Shown here one piece after another: positions 7,721 through 16,795 of a DNA stretch of 64,000 nt. This stretch comes from RYN-230 sp963770535. Lineage in GTDB: Bacteria; Actinomycetota; Actinomycetes; Streptosporangiales; Streptosporangiaceae. The stretch spans positions 496,001 to 560,000 of the forward strand of contig CAVYPZ010000003.1 of the NCBI GenBank assembly GCA_963770535.1, in the 5' to 3' direction. Below the pieces are notes generated by a model. The model was not told where the DNA came from. It saw only the letters and a program-made list of their open reading frames with translations, and made no database searches. How positions within the stretch are numbered: position 1 is the first letter of the stretch; every line of letters begins with the position of its first letter. The translations under genes and the position numbers were made by a program.

Positions 7721-9236
7721 GCGCGGCCCGGTCGCGCACGTCATCGAGCAGGCCCAGGGCCCGCGCAGGGGTCAGGCCCGGGTTCACGATGCAGGCGCGC
7801 AGCGCGAAAACGCCGTCCACGGTAGTGCCGGCCAGGAACGCCCGGCCGCCCATCTGGACGGCCCTGAGCACGGCCTGGTTGTGCCCGTCGAGCCGGGCCG
7901 GGTCCATCCCGGCGGGCCGGTGCCGGAAGCAGATCACGCTGAGCCCGCTGGCCAGCAGCTCGAAGTCGGCCGACCCCGTGATGGCGCGCCCCAGTTCCCC
8001 GGCGGTGGCCAGGTCGGCGGCGATGAGCCGCCGGTAACCGTCGCGGCCCAGGTGACGCAGCTGCATCCACACCTTCAGGGAACGGAAAGGGCGGGTCTGC
8101 TCGAGGCCGTACTCCGACAGCCACACCGGGCCGCCCGGGCCATCCTCGTCCCCGTCGGTCCGCAGGTACGGGGGCACCACGCTGAACGTGTCCCGGGCCG
8201 TGCCGCCGTCGCGCAGCAGCACCAGGCCCGCGTCCACCGGCGCGTACAGCCATTTGTGCGCGTCCACCGCAACGCTGTCCGCCCGGGCCAGGCCGTCGCG
8301 GGCCGCCTCGAACCCGTCCAGGAGCAGGACCGGCGGGGCGCCGTAGGCGCCGTCCACGTGCAGCCACAGGCCGTGCCGGGCGCAAACATCGGCGATCTGG
8401 TCGAGGGGGTCGATCGCCCCGGTGTTCGTGGTGCCCGCGGTCGCCACCACGGCGACCGCGACTTTCCCGCCGGCCCGGTCGGCCTGGACCAGCCGCTCCA
8501 GCCCGGCGGGCTGCATCCGGTGGCCCGGGTCCGAGGGCACCACCCGGATGCAGGCCGAGCCGAGCCCGAGCACCTCCGCGGCCTTGGTGACGCAGCTGTG
8601 GCTTTCGGTGCCGGCGTACAGCACCAGCCGGCCTGCCAGGCCGGCCAGCCCGTCCCGGCGGTCGTCGGCGCCCGCCCGGGCCGCGGCGCGGTGCCGGGCC
8701 ACGGTGAGCGCGGTCAGCGTGGCGGCGGAGCCGCCGCTGACCAGCTGCCCCGAGTACCCGGCGGGCCAGCCGAGCAGCCCGGCGAACCACCGGATCACCT
8801 GGTGCTCCAGGTGCACGGCGGCGTGGTTACCGCCCGCCACGCTGGGGTCCATGGCTGCGGCGAGTGCCTCGGCCAGCACCCCCAGCGGATGCGGGGGCGA
8901 GTTGACCCAGGCCGCGAATCCGGGATGCCCGTTCCCGAACGGGTACGGGGCGACGTGCGCTGCGAACTCGGCGAGCACCGCGCCGGCGGGCTCGCCCTGC
9001 TCGGCCCATTCCTGCGCCCGCATGGCCTCGACCAGGGCGCGCGGCGGCGGCCGGTACGCCGGGCCGCCGGGCAGGCCGGTCAGGTAGTCGGCGACCAGGT
9101 CGGCCACCTGGTGGGAGACCTCGCGGATCTGCGCCGCGTCCCAGAACGTGGGCGTCCCGGGGCCCGGGGCGCCGTCCGCCGGGGGATCCGGGGGCGGTTC
9201 GTGGGGGCCCGGTGCGGCTGGGGCCGGGGAGCTCAT
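7683..9236 (-). CDS. PLP-dependent group II (aromatic-L-amino-acid type) decarboxylase
   Basis: The 517-residue protein belongs to the DOPA/tryptophan/glutamate decarboxylase family: GNGHPGFAAWV, the cofactor-binding G-G-S-A-A-T and TAGTTNTGAIDP segments, HVDGAYGAP, and the PLP lysine in V-D-A-H-K-W-L. The amino acid substrate is not evident. The ATG at 9236 has no Shine-Dalgarno sequence of its own, but overlaps the stop of the upstream helicase (ATGA), which points to translational coupling. A longer open frame runs further upstream but belongs to fragments of that helicase. Confidence 0.9.
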   Translation of the reverse strand: MSSPAPAAPGPHEPPPDPPADGAPGPGTPTFWDAAQIREVSHQVADLVADYLTGLPGGPAYRPPPRALVEAMRAQEWAEQGEPAGAVLAEFAAHVAPYPFGNGHPGFAAWVNSPPHPLGVLAEALAAAMDPSVAGGNHAAVHLEHQVIRWFAGLLGWPAGYSGQLVSGGSAATLTALTVARHRAAARAGADDRRDGLAGLAGRLVLYAGTESHSCVTKAAEVLGLGSACIRVVPSDPGHRMQPAGLERLVQADRAGGKVAVAVVATAGTTNTGAIDPLDQIADVCARHGLWLHVDGAYGAPPVLLLDGFEAARDGLARADSVAVDAHKWLYAPVDAGLVLLRDGGTARDTFSVVPPYLRTDGDEDGPGGPVWLSEYGLEQTRPFRSLKVWMQLRHLGRDGYRRLIAADLATAGELGRAITGSADFELLASGLSVICFRHRPAGMDPARLDGHNQAVLRAVQMGGRAFLAGTTVDGVFALRACIVNPGLTPARALGLLDDVRDRAAQLLRAGELLRAC

Positions 9237-11687
9237 GCCCGGGGGGGCAGGCGGTGCAGCACGTCGGGGACCGGCCCGGGATGGACCACGCCAAGCCGCT
9301 GGGTAGCCCTGGTCATCGCGACGTACAGGTCGCTCAGGCCGCGCGGGGACTCGCCCAGGATCTGGGCCGGGTCGGCGATCAGCACCGAGTCGAACTCCAG
9401 CCCCTTGGCCTGGCTGACGGTCAGCACCACCACCTGCTGGTCCAGGTCCGGGCCATCGATCCCGGTCGGCCGCGCCGTCCGGGCTGGCGCCGTCCGGGCT
9501 GGCGCCGTCCGGGCTGGTGCCGTCCGGGCTGGTGCCGTCCGCAAGCGCGCCGGCGGGGCCGTGGCCGTTCAGGCCGGCCCGCAGGGCGGCGGCCACCGAG
9601 TCGCTGACCTCGCCGAGCCGGGCCGGCGGGACCAGCACCGCGACGTTGCCGCCCCCGACCGCGGCCGCCTCACGGGCCGCGGCCGCCGCGACCCGGGCCG
9701 GCCAGCTCGGCCGGCCGGGACCTCCTCGCGCCACGGCGTGGTCCCCGTCTCCCGCACCGACATGGGCACGTCGAAGTCCGGATCGATCTTGGCCAGCACG
9801 TCCGCGGCCACGGTCATGATCTCCGCCGGGGTCCGGTAGTTGATCGTCAGCCGGTCGAGCCGCCAGCGGTTGCCCAGGTGCGGGGTGAGCACCTCGTCCC
9901 AGGACGTCACGCTGGCCGGGTTGGAGGACTGGGCGATGTCGCCGGCGATCGTCATGGACCGGCTCGGGCAGCGGCGCATCAGCATCCGCCACGCCATCTC
10001 GGACAGCTCCTGGGCCTCATCCACCACAATGTGCCCGAACGCCCAGGTCCGGTCGGCCGCAGCCCGCTCCGCGGTGGTCAGGTAGCTGAGTTCCTCGTGC
10101 CGGCCGGCCAGCCGGTCTGCGTTCAGCAGGTCGTAGGCCATCAGGATTTCCGGGTCGTCCTCCAGGTCACGGGAGACGATATCCAGCACCCCCTGGGCGT
10201 AGGCGACCTGCTGCTGGCGCTCGAGGCGCGCCCGCCGCCGGGCGGCCCGGTCGTCCTCGCCGAGCAGTTCGGCCGCCTCATCGAGCAGCGGCACGTCCGC
10301 GGGCGTCCAGCCGCCCCGGGGATCCCGCCGGAGCAGGTCCCGCTCGGCCGCCGGGCAGCCGGGGCGCGGCCGCGGCCAGCCGCCGGGGTGAGGCGAACAG
10401 GTCATCCAGCAGCCGCTGCGGCGTCAGCACCGGCCACAGCCGCGTGATCGCGGCCCGCACCTGCGGATTCTCGCGCAGCTCGGCGCGGATGTCCTCGGTG
10501 TCGTGCGCCCCTAGCACGGTGCTGTCCGCGGCCGGGACCTCCTCGCCGAGGATCTCGGCGACCAGCTTGTCGGTCTCGCGCAGGCCGGCCGTGAACTTGC
10601 TGGTGACCTGCTGGACCAGGGCGTTCATGATCTCCCGGACGAAGATCGGGCGGGCCTGGTTGTGCGGCCGCCGGGATCGCCGGGCGCGTTCCCGGGCCCG
10701 CTGCACGGTTTTGCGGTCCAGCCGCAGGACCTCACGCTCGAACGTGATCTCCAGCGGCTCGGCGGGGAGTTCCTGCCGGTCGCGCACCGCGGCGAGCAGC
10801 ACGCCGGCCATGGCGTGCCGCCCCTTGATCTCCGCGGTCTCCGGCGCCTCCTCGCGCCGCGCGCTGATCCCCGGGTACAGGTCGCTGATCGTCGACATCA
10901 GCACCCCGGTCTCGCCGAGTGACGGCAGCACGTGGCCGATGTAGCGCAGGAAGGTCGGGTTCGGCCCCACGATCAGCACGCCACGCCGGGCCAGCTGCTC
11001 GCGGTAGGTGTACAGCAGGTAGGCGGCCCGGTGCAGGGCGACCGCGGTCTTGCCGGTGCCCGGCGCGCCCTGGACGACGGTCACGCCGTTGTGCGGTGAG
11101 CGGATGATCAGGTCCTGCTCGGCCTGGATGGTTTCCACGATGTCGGCCATCCGGCCGGTCCGGGTGGCCGACAGCGCCGCGATCAGGGCGGCCTCCCCGG
11201 TCAGCCCGGCGTGCCCGGCCGGCCTGTCCTGGCTGACCTGGCCGTCGGGGCCGACGTCGAGGACCTCGTCATCAACGCCGGTCACCTTGCGCTGGCGGGT
11301 CCGGATATGCCGGCGTCGCAGCACGCCCTCGGGGGAGAAAGCCGTCGCGATATAGAAGGGACGGGCCGCAGGTGCCCGCCAGTCCACCAGCAGGGCCTCG
11401 TAATCGGAGGCGTCATCGAGAATGCCGATGCGGCCTATATAACGCCGGTCACCCTCGGCCAGGTCCAGCCGGCCAAAGCACAGCCCGTTCTCCGCCGCGT
11501 CGAGCTGGGTGATCCGCTGGGAATACATCTCCACGAACGCGTCACGTTCTGACCTGGCGGCGGGGGTACCGCCGGTCTCCAGCAAAACCTTGGACAACCG
11601 GCCTGACGCCCGGTCCCGGAGGTCGTCGAGCCTGCCATAGAGCATGGACACGTAATCCTGCTCATGGTCAGAATCCCCGTTTGACAC
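9233..11687 (-). pseudogene. helD: HelD-type UvrD-like helicase (RNA polymerase recycling factor), several frameshifts
   Basis: The GTG at 11687, just after AAAGGAGG, opens a HelD protein: N-terminal coiled-coil arm, ARSERDAF, CFGRLDL, YIGRIG, LLVDWRAP and RRRHIRTR, then Walker A G-A-P-G-T-G-K-T. The frame changes near 10345-10375, again near 9695-9730, and again near 9470 at the edge of a 15-bp repeat; later pieces carry IVVDEAQELSEM, INYRTPAEI, SQAKGLEFD and YVAMTRA. The changes at 10.36 and 9.47 kb are each repaired by dropping one base, and the one at 9.7 kb by dropping two G residues. HelD frees stalled RNA polymerase and can confer rifamycin tolerance. Confidence 0.8.
9476..9541. repeat. 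15-bp tandem repeats inside the helicase gene
   Basis: Four to five copies of GCCGTCCGGGCTGGY, coding for Ser-Pro-Asp-Gly-(Thr/Ala) in the helicase frame. They expand a linker between two helicase motifs and adjoin one of the frame changes. Confidence 0.75.
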
Positions 11688-11730
11688 CGGCCTCCTTTTA
11701 CATTACAATGCGGCCTATTCGGGCCCCATT

Positions 11731-11763
11731 AAAACCGTCTAGATGAAAACTCTAGGCGGTTTT
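11731..11763. terminator. strong Rho-independent-like hairpin upstream of helD
   Basis: AAAACCGTCTAGA (11731-11743) pairs with TCTAGGCGGTTTT (11751-11763) over 13 positions with a single G-T pair and a seven-base loop. On the plus strand it is followed by a T-rich tract (TTTTCTTTTCT). It lies between divergent genes, 44 bases upstream of the helD start. It could end an antisense transcript on the plus strand or act as an attenuator in the helD leader. It is strikingly AT-rich for this DNA. Confidence 0.75.
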
Positions 11764-11883
11764 CTTTTCTTCCCGGTTCCGGGTCCCAAGTACCGCTGAC
11801 ATTCCCCCGCGGGCCGCATCCTCGGCGCCCGGCTCCGTCCCCTCGCCGGCATGGCACCGGGCCTGCCGGGGAAGGGCGCAGGT

Positions 11884-12933
11884 GTGCGTGATGATCAGGG
11901 GGGCACGGCGCGCTGGGTGCTGCACGTGGATCTGGACCAGTTCATCGCCGCGGTCGAGATCCTCCGGCATCCTGAGCTGCGCGGCCGGCCGGTCGTGGTC
12001 GGCGGGGACGGCGACCCGTCCAAGCGCGGGGTGGTCAGCACCGCGTCCTACGAGGCACGCGAGTACGGGGTGCACTCCGGCCTGCCGCTGCGGACGGCGG
12101 CGCGCCGCTGCCCCGATGCGGTGTTCCTGCCCGTGGACCGGGAGGAGTACGAGGCGGCCTCGGCCACGGTGATGGCCACGCTCCGCGGGTTCGGCGCGGT
12201 CACCGAGGTGATGGGCTGGGACGAGGCGTTCGTGGCCGTGGACACGGGCGACCCGGAAGGGTTCGCCCGGGAGATCGCGGCCGCGATCCGCGCCGAGACC
12301 CAGCTCGACGCCTCGGTCGGGATCGGGCAGAACAAGCTCCAGGCCAAGCTGGCGACCGGGTTCGGCAAGCCGGCCGGCGTGTTCCGGCTGACCCACGAGA
12401 CCTGGTTCGACGTCATGGGCGGCAGGCCCACGGACGCGCTGTGGGGGATCGGGGTCAAGACCGCACGGAAGCTGGCCGGGCTGGGCATCGGCACCGTCCG
12501 GGACCTGGCTCTCGCCGACCCTGGCGCGCTGGCCGCGGAGTTCGGGCCCGCAACCGGGCCGTGGCTGGTCCGGCTGGCCCGCGGGGAGGACCACTCGCCG
12601 GTCTCCAGTGCCCCGTACGTGCCCAGGTCGCGGGGCCGGGAGGTCACCTTCCAGGTCAACCTGGACGACTGGGAGCAGGTGCGCGCCGAGGTGGCCCGGC
12701 TGGCGGACCGGGTCACCGCGGACGTGGCCGCCGAGGGGCGGCCCGCGGTCCGGGTGGTGGTCAAGGTCCGCTACGCCCCGTTCTTCACCTCGAGTCATTC
12801 CCGGTCGCTGCCCCGGCCGACGGCCGACGGGGACGCCATCCGGGCGGCGGCGCTCGAGGCGCTGGAGCGGTTCACGGACCGGCGGCCGGTCCGGCTGCTG
12901 GGGGTACGGGCCGAGTTCGCCGACGGCGGCTGA
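11884..12933 (+). CDS. dinB: DinB-type Y-family DNA polymerase IV
   Basis: Translesion polymerase with the catalytic HVDLDQF acidic motif, VSTASYEAREYGV, the second acidic site in GWDEAF (most DinB have SIDEAF), the IGQNKLQAKLATGFGKP thumb segment, a helix-hairpin-helix WGIGVKTARKLAGLGIGTV, and a little-finger domain to the C terminus. I chose GTG 11884, which is preceded by GGGGAAGGG at normal spacing; ATG 11851 is possible but lacks a ribosome-binding site. No beta-clamp-binding tail is obvious at the C terminus, which ends FADGG. Confidence 0.9.
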   Translation: MRDDQGGTARWVLHVDLDQFIAAVEILRHPELRGRPVVVGGDGDPSKRGVVSTASYEAREYGVHSGLPLRTAARRCPDAVFLPVDREEYEAASATVMATLRGFGAVTEVMGWDEAFVAVDTGDPEGFAREIAAAIRAETQLDASVGIGQNKLQAKLATGFGKPAGVFRLTHETWFDVMGGRPTDALWGIGVKTARKLAGLGIGTVRDLALADPGALAAEFGPATGPWLVRLARGEDHSPVSSAPYVPRSRGREVTFQVNLDDWEQVRAEVARLADRVTADVAAEGRPAVRVVVKVRYAPFFTSSHSRSLPRPTADGDAIRAAALEALERFTDRRPVRLLGVRAEFADGG

Positions 12934-12954
12934 CTCCGGGCTGGCGCCCGGGCC

Positions 12955-13483
12955 TCAGCCCCTCCTGGGACTCTTGGCCGCCAGGATGATCTGCGTGACG
13001 TCGTACCGGCTCAGCCCCAGCTTGCGGGCGATCTCGTCCGGGCGCAGGCCCTGCTGGTTGTACAGGACGGCCAGCCGGCGCTGCGACGCCGTGCCCGGCA
13101 GCCGGGGGCCGCGGGGTGCGGCCGGGACGGGCCGCGCCCGGGCGGGCCTGGGCGGTGGGGCGCTGGCCGGGGCAGCATCAGCCGGGGCGGCCGCGGCCGG
13201 CCGGCGCGGCCCCCGGCTGGCCGGGGGCGGACTCGGGCTGGCCGAAGGTGCCGCGCCGCTGGTCGTGATACTTACCCCGGGCCAGGTCGGCCCGGGTGTC
13301 GTCGTCCAGCAGCAGGTACTGCTCGGCCGACTTGTTGACTCCCACGGCCACCATGGTCAGGCCCTTGAGGTTCCTGGCCTGGCACTCGGGCTTCATGCAG
13401 TAGTTATATTTCCTGGCCCGCTCGGGATGCAGGTCATCCCCGCAGGTGATGCACGTTGCCGTGCTCGATTCAGATCTAGACAT
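12955..13483 (-). pseudogene. small zinc-ribbon plus helix-turn-helix protein, one frameshift
   Basis: From ATG 13483 the protein reads a four-cysteine zinc-binding region (C-I-T-C-G then Y-C-M-K-P-E-C) and ends early at 13178 in a Pro/Gly stretch. One frame over, an Ala/Pro linker leads to a helix-turn-helix (QRRLAVLYNQQGLRPDEIARKLGLSRY split over the domain) and stops at 12955. The span is 529 bases, one too many; dropping one G in GCCGGCCGC near 13200 restores an Ala-rich linker and a protein of about 175 residues. Function unknown; a DNA-binding role is inferred. Confidence 0.65.
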
Positions 13484-13576
13484 CCGTTATCTGAAACTGC
13501 ACGGGCAGCCGTAATGTTCCGCGCCGGCCGGTAGCGTGGCCCAGGACGGGAGGCGGGCGGAACGGGGAGGACACGC

Positions 13577-13996
13577 GTGACCGACGGGGGGGCGGCCCAG
13601 CCGGAAACGGGCCCCGAACTACTCGCCCTGATGCCGTTCGCGGTGTCGCTGGGCGTCGAGCTCGACGCGGCCTCCGCCGGCGAGGTACGGGGGCATCTGG
13701 CCTGGTCACCAGAACGGTGCACGGCCGGGGGAATCCTGCACGGCGGCGCGGCGATGGCGCTGGCGGACAGCCTGGGCGGGATCTGCGCGTACCTGAACCT
13801 GCCGCCGGGCGGGCGGACGGCCACGATCAGCTCTTCCAGCGTGTTCCTGCGGGGCATCCAGGCCGGGGTGGTGACGGCCGTGGCGAGGCCCCTGCACGCC
13901 GGGCGGGCCGTGATCGTGGTCCAGACGGACCTGACCGACGACGGCGGCCGTCTCGCGGCGCAGGTCACGCAGACGCAGGCGGTCTCGGCCCGGTAG
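13577..13996 (+). CDS. PaaI-family hotdog-fold thioesterase
   Basis: The 139-residue protein has the hotdog thioesterase pattern: CTAGGILHGGAAMALADSLGG with the conserved H-G-G and downstream catalytic Asp, and the S-S-S-V-F-L-R-G-I central strand. The family hydrolyses acyl-CoA, often phenylacetyl- or hydroxyphenyl-acyl-CoA. The GTG start has GGGGAGG at a good distance. It converges with the membrane protein gene two bases beyond its end, so the two share a termination region. Confidence 0.88.
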   Translation: MTDGGAAQPETGPELLALMPFAVSLGVELDAASAGEVRGHLAWSPERCTAGGILHGGAAMALADSLGGICAYLNLPPGGRTATISSSSVFLRGIQAGVVTAVARPLHAGRAVIVVQTDLTDDGGRLAAQVTQTQAVSAR

Positions 13997-13998
13997 GG

Positions 13999-14820
13999 CT
14001 ACTCGCCGTCGGAGTGGTGGCTCACGGCGGCCGCCCGCTGGTCCGGCCCGGATCCCGGCGGCGGATCGGGCCGGTCGTGCAGGCCGGACAGGATGTCCTC
14101 GACCCGTGACTTGAACCGGATGACCGGCTGCCGCAGCCGCCGCTCACGCCGGGCGGCCCGGGCCCGCTTGCGCGGCCGCTGCTGATAGCGCCACCGGGCC
14201 CACGGCGATCCGGGCCGGGCCAGGCGGATCGCCCCCACGATGAGCAGCGGGAACAGGAACAACCCGAACAACCCGGTCCAGATCTTCCCCTTCAGCAGCG
14301 TGATCGCGGCCAGGGTGAAGGTGACCAGGACGCTGAGCGTGATGCTGGCGACCGCCTCCCACGCGCTCGCGTGCCGGTCGGCGGGGCTGGGCGCGACCGA
14401 CGGGACCACCCCCAGCAGCAGCAGGACGGTCACCCCGGCGGCCACGAAGACCGCATCCACCGACAGCCGCCCGTCGCTGGTCCAGTACACGTCGCGCAGG
14501 TGCAGGATGAGCGCGAACTCGTCGAGGACCAGCGCGGCCCCGAGCCCGAAAAGGGCGGCGGCACCAGACCGCCAGTCCAGCGACTCCCCGGGGGCCACGA
14601 TCCCGGTCACGCCGCCGACCAGCATGAACACGACCCCGAACACCATGTGGTGCACGTGCAGGTTGCCCGGGGTGACGTTGCCGGGCCACCACCGGACCTG
14701 GGCCCGGATCAGCCGCACCGAAAGCCGGATGAACCCGAACCCGGCCACGAACGCGCAGAAGAAGCAGAACAGCGGCAATCGCCCGTTCTGCACGATGTGA
14801 GTGCTGAACCAGCTGGACAT
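13999..14820 (-). CDS. conserved multi-pass membrane protein
   Basis: The 273-residue protein has about six to seven hydrophobic segments, the first at residues 17-35, and a long Arg-rich cytoplasmic tail from about residue 205. A histidine-rich loop (N-L-H-V-H-H-M-V-F-G) and a buried D-E-F-A-L-I-L-H motif are conserved-looking polar residues in the membrane part and could bind metal; that is inference. I do not recognise a characterised function. A GTGGGGG sequence precedes the ATG. Confidence 0.75.
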   Translation of the reverse strand: MSSWFSTHIVQNGRLPLFCFFCAFVAGFGFIRLSVRLIRAQVRWWPGNVTPGNLHVHHMVFGVVFMLVGGVTGIVAPGESLDWRSGAAALFGLGAALVLDEFALILHLRDVYWTSDGRLSVDAVFVAAGVTVLLLLGVVPSVAPSPADRHASAWEAVASITLSVLVTFTLAAITLLKGKIWTGLFGLFLFPLLIVGAIRLARPGSPWARWRYQQRPRKRARAARRERRLRQPVIRFKSRVEDILSGLHDRPDPPPGSGPDQRAAAVSHHSDGE

Positions 14821-14931
14821 GTTGCCCCCACCAGCCGGGCCGTCGTTGGGTTTAGCGCGCTCTGCATGGTAGCCAGCCGCGGCGCTCGCACACGCTTCTT
14901 TCAGCCTGCTCAGCCGCGGCGCCTGGTAAAC

Positions 14932-14970
14932 ACGCTGCCCGCAGCCCGCCAGGCGGGCCGCGGGCAGCGT
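14932..14970 (-). terminator. long nested hairpin ending the leftward catabolic arm
   Basis: ACGCTGCCCGC (14932-14942) pairs with GCGGGCAGCGT (14960-14970), and inside it GCCCGCC (14944-14950) pairs with GGCGGGC (14952-14958), an almost unbroken stem of 17-18 pairs. It starts seven bases after the stop of the last minus-strand gene of the Lsr-like group. It has no T tract on the minus side, common for GC-rich actinobacterial terminators. Confidence 0.7.
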
Positions 14971-14976
14971 CGCTGC

Positions 14977-15659
14977 TCAGCGCACCGCGTCCGGCGGGGG
15001 CACCGGGTGGTCCACCGAGTACCGCTCGATGATGGCGCCCTCGACGCTCTCACCCATCGCCGCACCGGCCAGCGCGAGGTTCCGGGCCCGGTCGCCCCGG
15101 TACAGGACGGTGACCACGATGACGCCGACCGCCAGCCAGCCGAGCACGATGAACGGCGCCAGCGACACCGGCCAGGCCGGCAGCGGGTTGACCGAGTAGT
15201 ACACGACGACGCCGAGCGCGATGATCCCGACGGCCGGGACGAGCAGGTGCTTGGCCCAGCTGAACTCGTCACGGTGCTCACGCCGGTAGAAGACAAACAG
15301 CCCGATGTTGGACACCACGTAGACGAAGGCCAGCGCGAACGTGAACCAGGTGCCGGTCACGTTGTAGACGTTCGCCACGCCGATGGCCGGTTGGAGAACA
15401 GGTGCCGGCTGAACTGGGCCAGGACGTACCCGAGCAGCAGCGCGATGATGAACGCGCCCAGGTAGGCGAGGGGGGCACCCACCCCGGCGTTGGCCACGAT
15501 GAACGGGACCGTGAACAGCCCGGCGATCGCCGGGGCGATGGACGTGACGCTCTGCATGAGCACGCCAGGCAGCGTGACCACGCCTTCCTTGAGGCGGCCT
15601 CGCGGTGATTCGGTGACGGCTGTGCCCGCTCTGCCGGTCCTGCCCGATGAATGCGCCAT
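14977..15659 (-). pseudogene. APC-family permease remnant with the middle deleted
   Basis: The first part, from ATG 15659 (GGGAGGG upstream), encodes transmembrane helices 1-2 (LPGVLMQSVTSIAPAIAGLF, then AFIIALLLGYVLAQFSRHL). At about 15385 it runs straight, in another frame, into the last helices of the same kind of protein (ANVYNVTGTWFTFALAFVYVV to the C terminus at 14977). By comparison with the intact permease at 34820, about 300 residues between these are missing. The product cannot be a working transporter. It lies at the end of the Lsr-like gene group and was presumably its uptake system. Confidence 0.8.
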
Positions 15660-15698
15660 TGCCAGTGCCCTCCCATGCCGTTCAGCCAGTTAGCCAGC

Positions 15699-16595
15699 TC
15701 ACGTCGCCAGCGCCTGCGCCCGCGCCTGCGGGCGCACGAACTCCTCGTACGCCTCCTGGGGTTTCGCGGATTCATGCACGACGGCCCCGACGGCGCGGAT
15801 CATCGCCTCGGGGTACTCGCTCTGGAAGATGTTGCGGCCCATGTCGACTCCGGCCGCGCCCGCCTCGACGGCCTGGTGGGCCATGGTGAGGGCGTCCAGT
15901 TCGGCCAGTTTCTTCCCGCCCGCCATCACCAGCGGCACCGGGCAGGCCGCCGCGACCGTGTCGAAGCCCTCGGCGCAGTAGTAGGTCTTGACGACATGCG
16001 CGCCGAGTTCGGCGCAGATCCGGGTGGCCAGCCGCAGGTAGCGGGCGTCCCGGGTGAGTTCCTTGCCGACGGCGGTGACGGCGAGGACCGGGATCCCGTA
16101 CCGCTGCCCCTGGTCCACCAGCCGGGTCATGTTGTGCACCGACTGGGTCTCGAACTCGCCGCCGATGAAGACCTGGACGGCCACGGCGCAGGCGTTGATC
16201 CGGGCGGCGTCGTCCATGCTCACCGCGATCTGCTCGTCGGACAGCTCGCGCAGGATGCTGGGCCCGCCGCTGGCCCGCAGCACGATCGGCGCCCCCGAGG
16301 CGGGCGGGACCGTGGACCGGACCATGCCCCGGGTGGTCATCAGCGCGTCGGCGTAGGGGAGCAGCGGCAGGATCGACAGGTCAACCCGCTCCAGGCCGGT
16401 GGTGGGTCCCTGGAAGTACCCGTGGTCGATGGCGAGCATCACGGTCCGGCTGGTGGACGGCCGGAAGATCCGGGCCAGCCGGCTCTGCATGCCCCAGTCG
16501 AGGCTGCCGCAGCCTTTGAGCGGGAACACGGTGGCGGGCGCAGGCACCGAGGGCTGGAAGCGGGCGCCGCTGGTGGCATCGTCGGTGTCGGCCAT
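15699..16595 (-). CDS. LsrF/DhnA-type class I aldolase (phospho-DPD thiolase-like)
   Basis: The 298-residue protein resembles LsrF, which in enteric bacteria transfers an acetyl group from the autoinducer-2 breakdown product 3-hydroxy-5-phosphonooxypentane-2,4-dione to CoA. Visible features are M-L-A-I-D-H-G near residue 53, the catalytic-lysine strand VVKTYYCAEGF, V-M-A-G-G-K-K and G-A-A-G-V-D-M-G-R-N-I-F-Q phosphate-binding loop. GGAGG lies nine bases before the ATG. It follows the LsrK-like kinase gene after a 200-base repeat region. The true substrate is open; DhnA-type sugar-phosphate aldolases are close relatives. Confidence 0.82.
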   Translation of the reverse strand: MADTDDATSGARFQPSVPAPATVFPLKGCGSLDWGMQSRLARIFRPSTSRTVMLAIDHGYFQGPTTGLERVDLSILPLLPYADALMTTRGMVRSTVPPASGAPIVLRASGGPSILRELSDEQIAVSMDDAARINACAVAVQVFIGGEFETQSVHNMTRLVDQGQRYGIPVLAVTAVGKELTRDARYLRLATRICAELGAHVVKTYYCAEGFDTVAAACPVPLVMAGGKKLAELDALTMAHQAVEAGAAGVDMGRNIFQSEYPEAMIRAVGAVVHESAKPQEAYEEFVRPQARAQALAT

Positions 16596-16795
16596 GAGTT
16601 GGTGCCTCCGGGGTGCTGGTCTGCCGGTATCGGGTGCCGGCCGGATTCGGGTCGGTGGTGGCCAGGGTCAGGGCCGGGTACGGGTCAGTGGCGGCCAGGG
16701 TCAGGGGCCGGTGGTGGCCCGGGGTCAGGGGCCGGTGGTGGCCCGGATAGGTGCCGGTGCTGCTCGGGCCGGGTCGGAGGGGTCAGGAGTCGTCG
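16596..16795. repeat. GGTCAGGGGCCGGTGGTGGCCC repeats between lsrK-like and lsrF-like genes
   Basis: The 200 bases hold four to five degenerate tandem copies of about 24 bases (GGTCAGGGGCCGG followed by TGGTGGCCCG), clearest between 16660 and 16750. No gene is visible. It separates two genes that otherwise would be tightly linked. Confidence 0.65.

Noticed and set aside
11687..11850. Rifamycin-associated element upstream of helD
   Set aside because: The GGGGCTTGC-type inverted repeat is not present; only an unrelated terminator-like hairpin is seen.
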